Assembly (NCBI GenBank): GCA_023139225.1 | Contig: JAGLNZ010000522.1 | Coordinates: 1-6,291, forward strand | Source: Desulfobacula sp. | Lineage (GTDB): Bacteria; Desulfobacterota; Desulfobacteria; Desulfobacterales; Desulfobacteraceae | Length of the DNA stretch: 6,291 bases | Reading direction: 5' to 3' | Shown: positions 1 through 6,037 of the stretch, in pieces | How positions within the stretch are numbered: the stretch's first letter is position 1 | How the letters are laid out: the number at the start of each line of letters is the position of its first letter | Notes under the pieces: model-generated | The model's database searches: none | What the model saw: only the letters and a program-made list of their open reading frames with translations | Told to the model about the DNA's origin: nothing | Position numbers and translations under genes: made by a program

Positions 1-239
1 GGGAAGTTTTTTTTTTCAATATCTCTCAAATGAATAATAGCAAACTTGTATTTAAAATTTGTGCGAATGGTTTTTTAAAGTACATGGTACGAAATCTTAT
101 TGGAACTATTGTTCTTGCCGGGTTGAATAAAATTTTGGTTGACGACTTTATAAGAATACTAGAAAAAAATGATAGAACAAAGGCCGGGCCGACAGCACCG
201 GCCCATGGACTGTTTTTAAAAAAAGTAAATTATTCGTGA
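1..239 (+). CDS. truA: tRNA pseudouridine(38-40) synthase TruA, C-terminal part
   Basis: This is the 3' end of a gene that begins before the window; the frame is open from base 3, so the first ATG at 30 is internal and not a start. TruA converts uridines 38-40 of the tRNA anticodon arm to pseudouridine in the cytoplasm. The visible 79 residues show the family's C-terminal signature: a strand leading to ANGFLKYMVRNLIGT (bases 66-110), which is the conserved GFLyxMVRNivGT block, then a DRTKAGPTAPAHGL block (bases 168-209) and a short final strand ending at the TGA at 237-239. The catalytic aspartate lies upstream, outside the window. The end of the reading frame fits the normal end of bacterial TruA, so the gene appears intact at this side. 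It is co-directional with the next gene, 113 bases away, but has no functional link to it that I can see. Confidence 0.93.
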   Translation, partial: EVFFFNISQMNNSKLVFKICANGFLKYMVRNLIGTIVLAGLNKILVDDFIRILEKNDRTKAGPTAPAHGLFLKKVNYS

Positions 240-251
240 TCCCTGTCACAA
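234..251. promoter_or_regulatory. Candidate CRP/FNR-family (HcpR-like) operator
   Basis: The sequence reads TCGTGA, six spacer bases, TCACAA. This is the CRP/HcpR-type palindrome TTGTGA-N6-TCACAA with one mismatch in the left arm. It overlaps the truA stop codon and is centred about 110 bases upstream of the FrhB-family start codon, a plausible upstream activator position. CRP-family regulators of the HcpR type use this kind of site in sulfate reducers. No clear -10/-35 pair backs it up, and the regulator is not encoded here, so this is a motif-level call only. Confidence 0.35.
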
Positions 252-352
252 TTATTGAGGTTTCAAACTAGTTAATTTGGCCTTTATATTCCACTTTACA
301 AAAATCCTATTTTTATCTAATGTGATGTAAACTATAGATAAAAGGATAGACC

Positions 353-1477
353 ATGAAAAAAACTTTTTTTAATCTGGTTCAGGACGTCCAGAAAGAGGGG
401 GAGTGCAATCATTGCGGTGGATGTGTTGCATTCTGTTCAGCAATCAACTACGGCGCTCTTGACATTGATGATCAAGGAAAGCCTTTTTTAAAAGATATTG
501 AAAAATGCAATGAATGCGGCCTATGCTATAGCATATGTCCACAGACACATGAGCTTGATGATGATATCAAGCAGAACGCAAAATGGGAAGAGCCGTCTGG
601 ACGTATTATCAGCTTCGATGTCACCCGGGCTAATGATCCCGGCATAAGACAGAAAGGAACTGATGGAGGGGTTGTGACGGCAATTTTATGTCATTTGTTT
701 AATACCGGAAGAATTGACGGGGCAATTGTTTCCAAGCCCACACCCCATGGCCGGGTCCCTTGGCTTGCCAGAACCGCAAAAGAAATTATGGATTCAGCAG
801 GATCACATTTCGGCTGTTCCCATGGTATGAACAGATTTGCCAGAGACTATGTCACTTTTTCTCCCTCTATAAAAGCATTGGCCGAACTTAAGAAATCTCC
901 CATGGACCGGCTGGCTTTTGTGGGAACCCCTTGCCAGATCAATACCATCAGAAAAATGCAGGCGTTGAGTATTCTTCCTTCTGATGCCATTTCCCTGTGT
1001 CTTGGTCTTTTTTGTTCAGGAAACTATTTTTTCCAGGACAATTTATTCGCCAAACTGGAAGAAAAATATAAATTTTCTTACACAGATGTAGAAAAGATAA
1101 ACGTTAAAGATAATTTTATTTTTACCCTGATATCCGGGGAACAGGTTGACATCCCCATTGCCGAGCTGCACCCGGTAAGAAGATCCGCCTGTAATTTTTG
1201 TGAGGATTTTTCAGCTGAATATGCCGACATTTCATTCGGCGGCTTAGGTGCTGAGAACGGATGGACTACTGCCATCATCCGAAACTCCATAGGAAGGAAA
1301 ATATTTGAGGATGCCCTGAAAAATGTGATCACTTCCTTTAGTGTCAAAGATAATCCTAAATATATTACCCAGGCACAAGAAAAAATATTCAATGTCTCCA
1401 TACAAAAAAAACAAATATCTGAACAAAACCAAATAGCCCGGAAAAAAGGGGTCCGTTTGGCCCAATTATCTATCTGA
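353..1477 (+). CDS. Ferredoxin-FrhB fusion: coenzyme F420 hydrogenase/dehydrogenase beta subunit family protein
   Basis: This 374-residue cytosolic protein should carry electrons between iron-sulfur clusters and a flavin. Residues 18-28 (C18, C21, C24, C28) and 52-62 (C52, C55, C58, C62) are two CxxCxxCxxxC motifs, an N-terminal 2x[4Fe-4S] ferredoxin domain. The FrhB N-terminal domain follows with GTDGGVVTAIL (residues 102-112) and FVGTPCQI (C194). The FrhB C-terminal domain has a CxxC pair (C280, C283) and an ADISFGGLG stretch. A two-cluster ferredoxin fused to FrhB resembles FpoF/FqoF; plain FrhB is shorter and lacks this fusion. The substrate cannot be read from sequence: F420, NAD(P)H, ferredoxin or a thiol partner are all possible. 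No hydrogenase, Hdr or formate dehydrogenase subunit lies beside it; the next genes are regulators. The start is supported by AAGGA at 342-346, six bases before the ATG. It is probably the first gene of a three-gene operon. Confidence 0.88.
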   Translation: MKKTFFNLVQDVQKEGECNHCGGCVAFCSAINYGALDIDDQGKPFLKDIEKCNECGLCYSICPQTHELDDDIKQNAKWEEPSGRIISFDVTRANDPGIRQKGTDGGVVTAILCHLFNTGRIDGAIVSKPTPHGRVPWLARTAKEIMDSAGSHFGCSHGMNRFARDYVTFSPSIKALAELKKSPMDRLAFVGTPCQINTIRKMQALSILPSDAISLCLGLFCSGNYFFQDNLFAKLEEKYKFSYTDVEKINVKDNFIFTLISGEQVDIPIAELHPVRRSACNFCEDFSAEYADISFGGLGAENGWTTAIIRNSIGRKIFEDALKNVITSFSVKDNPKYITQAQEKIFNVSIQKKQISEQNQIARKKGVRLAQLSI

Positions 1478-1498
1478 CAATAAAATGAGTTTTAAACC

Positions 1499-1503
1499 GG
1501 AGG
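1499..1503 (+). promoter_or_regulatory. Ribosome binding site selecting the GTG start of the kinase
   Basis: GGAGG stands six bases before the GTG at 1510. It decides a non-ATG start: translation from here gives MRIAIVGAGKK, exactly the first strand and glycine loop of a Rossmann fold, which would be lost from any later ATG. Confidence 0.8.
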
Positions 1504-1509
1504 TTTGTC

Positions 1510-2949
1510 GTGAGAATAGCTATAGTCGGAGCAGGAAAAAAATGTTTTTACCTGATGGACGTCATTGAAAAACATGAATTTCAAATAGTTTCCCCGGTTG
1601 TCGTGGCCGTAGCCGACATTGACAATGATGCTCCCGCTCTTGTAAAAGCCCGGGAAAAAAATATTTTTGTTACCAATGATTACAATGACTTTTTTAAAAT
1701 GGATAACATAGACCTCATTGTTGAGCTGACCGGGAATCTGGATATTTATAATCGAATTTTATCTAAAAAAACTAACAGGGTCAGGGCTATAGCCCACACC
1801 ACGGCAATGCTTTTCTGGGAAATAAACCTTGCAGCACGAATGTACTACAAGGCCAACCGGAAGCTTACCGAAACCCAGTTATTGTACGATGTTATGATTA
1901 ACAGACTGATCAATGAACATGTTATTGTCATTGGCTTGGATCACAAAATACTGGATATCAATGAAACCTTTTTGAAAAACCTTGGATTGACCAAAGACGA
2001 TGTTATTGGACATTATTGCTATGAAATAACCCATCGCCAGTCTGTACCCTGTTCCGGCAAGGAGCATCCCTGCCCCCTTGCAGATGTCAAGAAAACAGGA
2101 CAACCCTCCAAGGCAACCCACATTCACATAGACCAGAACGGCAACAAACAATATCTTTCCATCTCCTGCTACCCTCTCGTTGAAAAAGACAAATTAAAAG
2201 GGGTTATTGAACTTTCAAAAGATATTACCAGGGAAATTGAGATTGAAAAAAACATGATGCAACAAGAAAAATTGGTTTCCATAGGACGGCTTTCAGCAGG
2301 GGTTGCCCATGAAATCAACAATCCCCTTACGACAATCTTAACATCTTCAATGCTGATACAGGAGGATCTGGAAGAAGGGACACAAATGCATGAAGAACTT
2401 ACCATTATCAGCAACGAGGCCTTACGCTGCCGCAAAATTGTAAAAAGCCTGCTGGACTTTGCCCGTCAAAGCAAATCATTCAAAAAACCTGATGACCTGA
2501 ACAATGTGATAAAAGAAAGCCTGATCCTTACACGAAAACAGGCCAAATTCAAAGATGTATCCCTCAGTGCCAGTCTGGCAGAGAAGCTGCCACTGGTTGC
2601 AATCGACAAGGATAAAATTCAGCAAACTATTATTAATCTGACTTTAAATGCTGTTGAAGCAACCCCGCCAGGCGGAAAAATTCAGTTATCCTCACAATAT
2701 CTTGAAGAAAAAAAAGCCGTAGAAATAAGAATAAGTGATACAGGGGAAGGCATCCATGTCGAAAATCTGGATAAAATTTTTGAACCTTTTTTTACAACAA
2801 AAAAAAATGGGACCGGCCTAGGCCTTGCAATCACCCATGGTATTATTGAACAGCATGATGGGACTATTCAGGTCAAAAGCACCATTGGTAAGGGGACTGA
2901 ATTTTATATCCAATTCCCGTTAACCAGAGACAATGACCATGACAATTGA
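1510..2949 (+). CDS. Soluble histidine kinase with N-terminal NAD(P)-binding Rossmann domain and PAS domain
   Basis: This 479-residue sensor kinase has no membrane segment or signal peptide, so it should sense an internal signal. Residues 1 to about 110 look like a dehydrogenase-type Rossmann domain: IVGAGKK (G7, G9), acidic residues at the end of strand two (D36, D38), and DLIVELTGN at 68-76, as in homoserine dehydrogenase-like NAD-binding domains. Residues about 120-245 form a PAS domain with an inserted C-x10-C-x6-C set (C170, C181, C188, the last in HPCPL). A HisKA domain carries the phosphoacceptor H267 in AHEINNP. The ATPase domain has the N box (N376, N380), G1 DTGEGI at 410-415, the F box FEPFF at 424-428 and G2 GTGLGL at 434-439. 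All catalytic motifs are intact. It starts 32 bases after the FrhB gene and overlaps the response regulator, its likely partner. Whether the Rossmann domain binds NAD(H) or NADP(H) is not shown by sequence. Confidence 0.9.
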   Translation: MRIAIVGAGKKCFYLMDVIEKHEFQIVSPVVVAVADIDNDAPALVKAREKNIFVTNDYNDFFKMDNIDLIVELTGNLDIYNRILSKKTNRVRAIAHTTAMLFWEINLAARMYYKANRKLTETQLLYDVMINRLINEHVIVIGLDHKILDINETFLKNLGLTKDDVIGHYCYEITHRQSVPCSGKEHPCPLADVKKTGQPSKATHIHIDQNGNKQYLSISCYPLVEKDKLKGVIELSKDITREIEIEKNMMQQEKLVSIGRLSAGVAHEINNPLTTILTSSMLIQEDLEEGTQMHEELTIISNEALRCRKIVKSLLDFARQSKSFKKPDDLNNVIKESLILTRKQAKFKDVSLSASLAEKLPLVAIDKDKIQQTIINLTLNAVEATPPGGKIQLSSQYLEEKKAVEIRISDTGEGIHVENLDKIFEPFFTTKKNGTGLGLAITHGIIEQHDGTIQVKSTIGKGTEFYIQFPLTRDNDHDN

Positions 2950-4345
2950 CAAGACTGTATCCATTCTTGTTATTGACGATGAACTGCATATCTGCCGCAA
3001 TTGTCTAAAAATACTTGCCCGGCCACATTATGAGGTTGAGTACACACTCAATGGATTAGATGCCTTGAAACTCATGGAATCAAAACCATTTGACATTGTG
3101 ATTACCGATCTTTCCATGGAACGATTAGGCGGTATGGAAGTCATTGCCCGTATCAACGCCTCTTTTTCAGACACCATTGTAATAGTGATGACAGGTTATG
3201 CCAGCGTATCTTCTGCTGTTGAAGTGATGAAAATGGGGGCCTTTGATTATCTTCCCAAACCCTTTACCCCCTATGAACTCCGTGCGGTTGTTAAACAGGC
3301 AGTCGCCCGGATGGAGCTGAGAAAACAGCAGACTATACTTATTAGCCACAAAACAAAAAAAAAGATTTCCCATCAGCTGATCGGAGAAAGTCCTGGGATA
3401 AAAAAAGTTATTAAAATGGTTCAAAAGGTTGCCGCCACAGACGCAAATGTCCTGGTCTATGGTGAGAGCGGTACCGGCAAAGAACTTATTGCACGTGCAG
3501 TGCATGCCAACAGCAACCGGAATAAGAATGTTTTTTTTGCTGTTGATTGCGGAACCCTTTCTGAAGAACTTCTTTCATCTGAATTGTTTGGTCACACCAA
3601 AGGTGCTTTTACCGGTGCTGATAAGGACAAACCTGGCATTTTTAAACTTGCCCATGAAGGTACTGTTTTTCTGGATGAAATCAGCAATACCAGCCCGGAA
3701 ATTCAAAGCAGGCTTTTAAGGTTCCTTGAAACCAGGGAATTTTTGCCTGTTGGAAGTACGAAAATAATTAAGGTTGACGTTCGTTTAATATTTGCAACCA
3801 ATAGAAAACTTGAAGAAATGGTTCAAAAAGGCCAGTTCAGAGAAGACTTCTATTATAGAATTTTTGTTTATCCCATAGTTATACCAACCCTGAATGAAAG
3901 AAAAATAGATATTTTGCCCATAGCTTATTTCTTTTTAAAACAATTTTGCAAAAAAATGGGGAAACATATTGCACAATTTGATGAAACATCGGCAAATCGA
4001 TTAATTGAGTATCATTGGCCTGGAAATGTAAGACAGTTGAAAAACGTTGTTGAACGTGCAGTCATTCTTTGTGAAAATACTGTGATTACTTTAAAAGAGC
4101 TTCCCATGCTGGGGGAAATAAGCGAAATTGATGAAATGATTGAAAGCATCCCCAAAACAAATGAAGACCTGAAACTCTTGAAAAAGAAAATTCGGCAAAA
4201 GGCCGTGAATAAGGTTGAAAGAAATTTTATTTTAACTGCCCTGGCAAGAAATAACTGGAATATAACCAAAGCATCTCAGGAGACCGGTTTACAGCGGACA
4301 AATTTTCAGGCACTCATTAAAAAGCATAAAATATCCCGCCCATAA
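2933..4345 (+). CDS. NtrC-family sigma-54-dependent response regulator
   Basis: This 470-residue transcriptional activator has receiver, AAA+ and Fis-type DNA-binding domains. The receiver (about 8-125) has the acidic pair D15/D16, phosphoacceptor D59, T87 and K109. The AAA+ domain has Walker A GESGTGKE at 177-184, the sigma-54-contacting loop GAFTGA at 224-229, Walker B with D248/E249, arginines R303 and R309, and the sensor II GNVRQL at 364-369. Residues 430-467 form a Fis-like helix-turn-helix. All parts needed for activating sigma-54 polymerase are intact. The gene overlaps the kinase gene by 17 bases, which suggests translational coupling. The ATG at 2939 may be the true start, because GAGA at 2927-2930 is eight bases from it and only two from the ATG at 2933. 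Its probable target is the sigma-54 promoter just downstream (4570-4585); that link is an inference from position. Confidence 0.94.
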   Translation: MTMTIDKTVSILVIDDELHICRNCLKILARPHYEVEYTLNGLDALKLMESKPFDIVITDLSMERLGGMEVIARINASFSDTIVIVMTGYASVSSAVEVMKMGAFDYLPKPFTPYELRAVVKQAVARMELRKQQTILISHKTKKKISHQLIGESPGIKKVIKMVQKVAATDANVLVYGESGTGKELIARAVHANSNRNKNVFFAVDCGTLSEELLSSELFGHTKGAFTGADKDKPGIFKLAHEGTVFLDEISNTSPEIQSRLLRFLETREFLPVGSTKIIKVDVRLIFATNRKLEEMVQKGQFREDFYYRIFVYPIVIPTLNERKIDILPIAYFFLKQFCKKMGKHIAQFDETSANRLIEYHWPGNVRQLKNVVERAVILCENTVITLKELPMLGEISEIDEMIESIPKTNEDLKLLKKKIRQKAVNKVERNFILTALARNNWNITKASQETGLQRTNFQALIKKHKISRP

Positions 4346-4397
4346 CACAGTATTCGTCCCTAAGAATCATCATTACTTATTATTAAAATATTTTCAT

Positions 4398-4410
4398 TAT
4401 ACACTGTATA
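4398..4410. repeat. Perfect palindrome TATACA-C-TGTATA, candidate activator site
   Basis: Two six-base arms are separated by one base, with perfect symmetry. The centre lies about 190 bases upstream of the transcription start predicted from the sigma-54 promoter, within the normal range for NtrC-type enhancer sites. Its TATACACT half recurs inverted at 4476-4483. AT-rich palindromes arise easily by chance, so the role is inferred. Confidence 0.4.
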
Positions 4411-4465
4411 TCTTTTCAATACACCCACCTTTCCTTGAGCCCCTGTCCCCGGTTAAAAAGAAATC

Positions 4466-4483
4466 TACACATTCAAGTGTATA
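4466..4483. repeat. Inverted repeat TACAC-N6-GTGTA, second candidate activator site
   Basis: Five-base arms flank six bases. The right side, AGTGTATA at 4476-4483, is the exact reverse complement of TATACACT in the upstream palindrome. The centre is about 120 bases before the predicted transcription start and about 70 bases from the first site. A further TATAC at 4491-4495 pairs with GTATA at 4479-4483. Together these could be paired binding sites for the Fis-domain activator encoded just upstream. Confidence 0.38.
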
Positions 4484-4569
4484 AAAAAAATATACAAAAA
4501 GATAGCCAACCCAAAAGCTCTAATCAGTAAAATTCAATAAAATCAATCATTTATAAATTATTTCCCTTT

Positions 4570-4585
4570 TGGCACACTCCCTGCA
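4570..4585 (+). promoter_or_regulatory. Sigma-54 (RpoN) -24/-12 promoter
   Basis: The sequence TGGCACACTCCCTGCA matches the consensus TGGCAC-N5-TTGCA, with one change in the -12 element (CTGC for TTGC). The invariant GG and GC have the required spacing, with G4572 at -24 and C4584 at -12. Transcription should begin near 4596, giving a leader of about 56 bases before the ATG at 4652. A sigma-54 activator gene lies directly upstream, which makes a chance match less likely. Confidence 0.82.
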
Positions 4586-4639
4586 AATTCACTTTTTAAA
4601 CATTAATGAAATTTATGATCAACTTAATGCAAATTTAAC

Positions 4640-4645
4640 AGGAGG
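4640..4645 (+). promoter_or_regulatory. Ribosome binding site of the double-receiver gene
   Basis: AGGAGG is a perfect Shine-Dalgarno core six bases before the ATG at 4652. It fixes this start and suggests strong translation once the sigma-54 promoter fires. Confidence 0.85.
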
Positions 4646-4651
4646 CTTATT

Positions 4652-5959
4652 ATGGAAACTCAGACAAAAATTATGGTCGTTGACGATGAACTTGGTATTT
4701 GTAAAAATGTGGAAAAAATCCTTACAAAAAACAACTATACGGTTGTTCATACCCAAAGTGCCGCCAAAGCCCTTGAGATGATGAAAAATGAATCTTTTTC
4801 CCTTCTCATTTCCGATATTGTCATGCCGGAAATGAACGGCCTGGAGTTATTGAAACACGTTGCAAATGAGGTGCCGAATATTAAAACCGTCATGATGACA
4901 GGATATGCATCAACCAATACCGCAGTGAAAGCGATCCGCCTTGGAGCACTTGATTATATCCCCAAACCGTTTACTCCGGATGAGTTAAGAACAACTGTAA
5001 GCAGAGCTCTTGAGGGTGAATTGACGGAAATGATTATCACAGATAAGGAAAGAGAGTCCATTGAAGTAATGGATATTGATATAGACTTTGGCTCTGATGC
5101 TGCGAGTAATCTTGTCAAGCCTGATACGGAAATAGTTTTAGAGGAGGTTGCAAAAATAGTTGAGTTTCATTGCAGTGTCGGCGATATGGTTTGCGATGTT
5201 ATGGAAAAACTTGGGACCACCTGTAAAACAGGAGTGAAAAAAAATTATTGCCCTAAAATCAAGGCACTGGAAAAAAAGAAGGCAAAAGCCGCAGCCGCAT
5301 TTAACCCTAAAACCATGATCGGCATTGACCAGCCTTTTGACTATGATGAAGTGGTGGCTATCACAGGACCTGAATATGTTCAGCATATGAACAGGGACGG
5401 CTTTGCATTCCTTCCCTATGAAAAGCTCAAAAATGTCAGTCCCAAAGACCAGCCTTTTGATTATGACGAAGTGGCGGCAGTTACAGGGACTGAATATGCC
5501 GAGCATATGAACAAGGATGGTTTTGCATTCCGTTCCTATGAAGAGCTGAAAAAGGACAGCCCCGATAAGGCACAAACAGACGACGAGGCTGTATTGAAAA
5601 ACATTCTTGTGGTGGATGATGAGGTTTCAGTTAACAATAATATCCGAAAAATTCTTGGAAAAAACGGTTTTCAGGTAGATCAGGCTGTTACAAAAGGTGA
5701 GGCTATTGAAAAAATAAACCAACAGTCTTATAAACTTGTTCTTCTGGACTTAAGAATGCCTGGAGTATCCGGACTGGAACTTCTCAAAACCATTTCTGAG
5801 ACACAACCGTCTGCAAGAGTGATAATCATAACAGGCTATGCCAGCATCGGAACAGCCATTGAATCCGCAAGGATTGGTGCTGTTGATTATCTTCCCAAAC
5901 CCTTCACACCTGATGAATTACGAGATGTTGCTGAAAGGGCCTATGCAATAGCAGCATAA
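4652..5959 (+). CDS. Double-receiver protein with cysteine-bearing and tandem-repeat linker, no output domain
   Basis: This 435-residue protein has a receiver at each end. Receiver 1 (about 6-125) has D11/D12, phosphoacceptor D55, T83 and K105. Receiver 2 (about 316-435) has D322/D323, D366, T394 and K416. Both sets of phosphorylation residues are complete, so both should accept phosphate. There is no DNA-binding, enzymatic or histidine phosphotransfer domain. The linker (about 126-315) contains an acidic stretch, four cysteines (C174, C181, C191, C200), a Lys/Ala-rich helix-like segment near 205-216, and two tandem 40-residue repeats at 226-265 and 266-305. I do not recognise the linker as a named domain. 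The gene has its own sigma-54 promoter and a strong ribosome binding site, and ends before a convergent hairpin. It is probably controlled by the upstream regulator and phosphorylated by the same kinase. Possible roles are phosphate sink, relay or scaffold; the sequence does not decide between them. Confidence 0.85.
   Translation: METQTKIMVVDDELGICKNVEKILTKNNYTVVHTQSAAKALEMMKNESFSLLISDIVMPEMNGLELLKHVANEVPNIKTVMMTGYASTNTAVKAIRLGALDYIPKPFTPDELRTTVSRALEGELTEMIITDKERESIEVMDIDIDFGSDAASNLVKPDTEIVLEEVAKIVEFHCSVGDMVCDVMEKLGTTCKTGVKKNYCPKIKALEKKKAKAAAAFNPKTMIGIDQPFDYDEVVAITGPEYVQHMNRDGFAFLPYEKLKNVSPKDQPFDYDEVAAVTGTEYAEHMNKDGFAFRSYEELKKDSPDKAQTDDEAVLKNILVVDDEVSVNNNIRKILGKNGFQVDQAVTKGEAIEKINQQSYKLVLLDLRMPGVSGLELLKTISETQPSARVIIITGYASIGTAIESARIGAVDYLPKPFTPDELRDVAERAYAIAA
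5327..5566 (+). repeat. Tandem 120-base coding repeat (two 40-residue units)
   Basis: Two exactly adjacent in-frame units lie at 5327-5446 and 5447-5566. Each begins DQPFDYDEV and contains a conserved HMN-x-DGFAF core, then YE and SP. By hand count 28 of 40 residues and about 97 of 120 bases agree. Many differences are synonymous, which fits an older duplication kept under protein-level selection. The aromatic and acidic residues suggest a small structured or binding module. Confidence 0.92.
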
Positions 5960-5977
5960 TTACGCACCCCGCTTATC

Positions 5978-6030
5978 TTTAAAGGCCTCCTGTTCAGGTT
6001 GAAATACACCCGGACAAGGAGGCCTTTAAA
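5978..6030. terminator. Bidirectional rho-independent terminator between convergent genes
   Basis: TTTAAAGGCCTCCT at 5978-5991 pairs perfectly with AGGAGGCCTTTAAA at 6017-6030. The stem can extend inward through imperfect pairing of about 5992-5998 with 6009-6016. On the + strand the GC-rich part is followed by TTTAAATTTT, a good if interrupted T tract. The T tract on the - strand is weaker. It lies 18 bases after the stop of the double-receiver gene and 7 bases from the stop of the convergent gene. Confidence 0.85.
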
Positions 6031-6037
6031 TTTTCAA

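Larger units (their letters stand above)
4346..4651. other. 306-base regulatory intergenic region
   Basis: No credible gene lies here. A + strand reading frame beginning at 4569 runs into the next gene out of frame and is a shadow. The region is very AT-rich apart from a C-rich patch around 4421-4452. I see no GC-rich hairpin with a T tract after the response regulator, so its transcript may run through. The recognisable content is a sigma-54 promoter near the downstream end, two related inverted-repeat motifs further upstream, and an A-rich tract between them and the promoter. This is the usual layout of an enhancer-dependent promoter. Confidence 0.75.

Noticed and set aside
182..204. GC-rich inverted repeat (GGGCCG-N7-CGGCCC) followed by a T run, resembling a terminator
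   Set aside because: It lies inside the truA coding sequence, where it encodes the conserved AGPTAPAHG block, and the T run starts eight bases after the stem. The protein motif explains the composition.
30..239. Small 69-residue gene starting at the ATG at 30
   Set aside because: The same frame is open to the window edge and the sequence is the C-terminus of TruA, so this ATG is an internal methionine.
255..266. TTGA-N4-TCAA inverted repeat resembling an FNR box
   Set aside because: FNR sites need TTGA-N6-TCAA; the spacing here is two bases too short.
295..338. Possible sigma-70 promoter: TTTACA at 295-300 with TAATGT (17-base spacer) or TATAGA as -10
   Set aside because: The first -10 matches only three of six consensus bases, and the second has no -35 at the right distance. 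In AT-rich sequence this is not better than chance.
4386..4395. AAAATATTTT palindrome after the response regulator as a terminator
   Set aside because: It has no GC pairs, so the hairpin would be too weak for rho-independent termination.
4569..4781. 70-residue + strand reading frame starting at the sigma-54 promoter
   Set aside because: It begins inside the -24 element, has no ribosome binding site and overlaps receiver 1 in another frame.
5327..5566. Tandem repeat considered as a CRISPR-like or mobile repeat
   Set aside because: There are only two in-frame units without spacers, and the divergence is largely synonymous. It is a protein repeat.
5138..5575. 145-residue reading frame on the - strand, opposite the double-receiver linker
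   Set aside because: It is antisense to a gene with clear receivers and a ribosome binding site. Its own internal repetition is only the mirror of the 120-base coding repeat.
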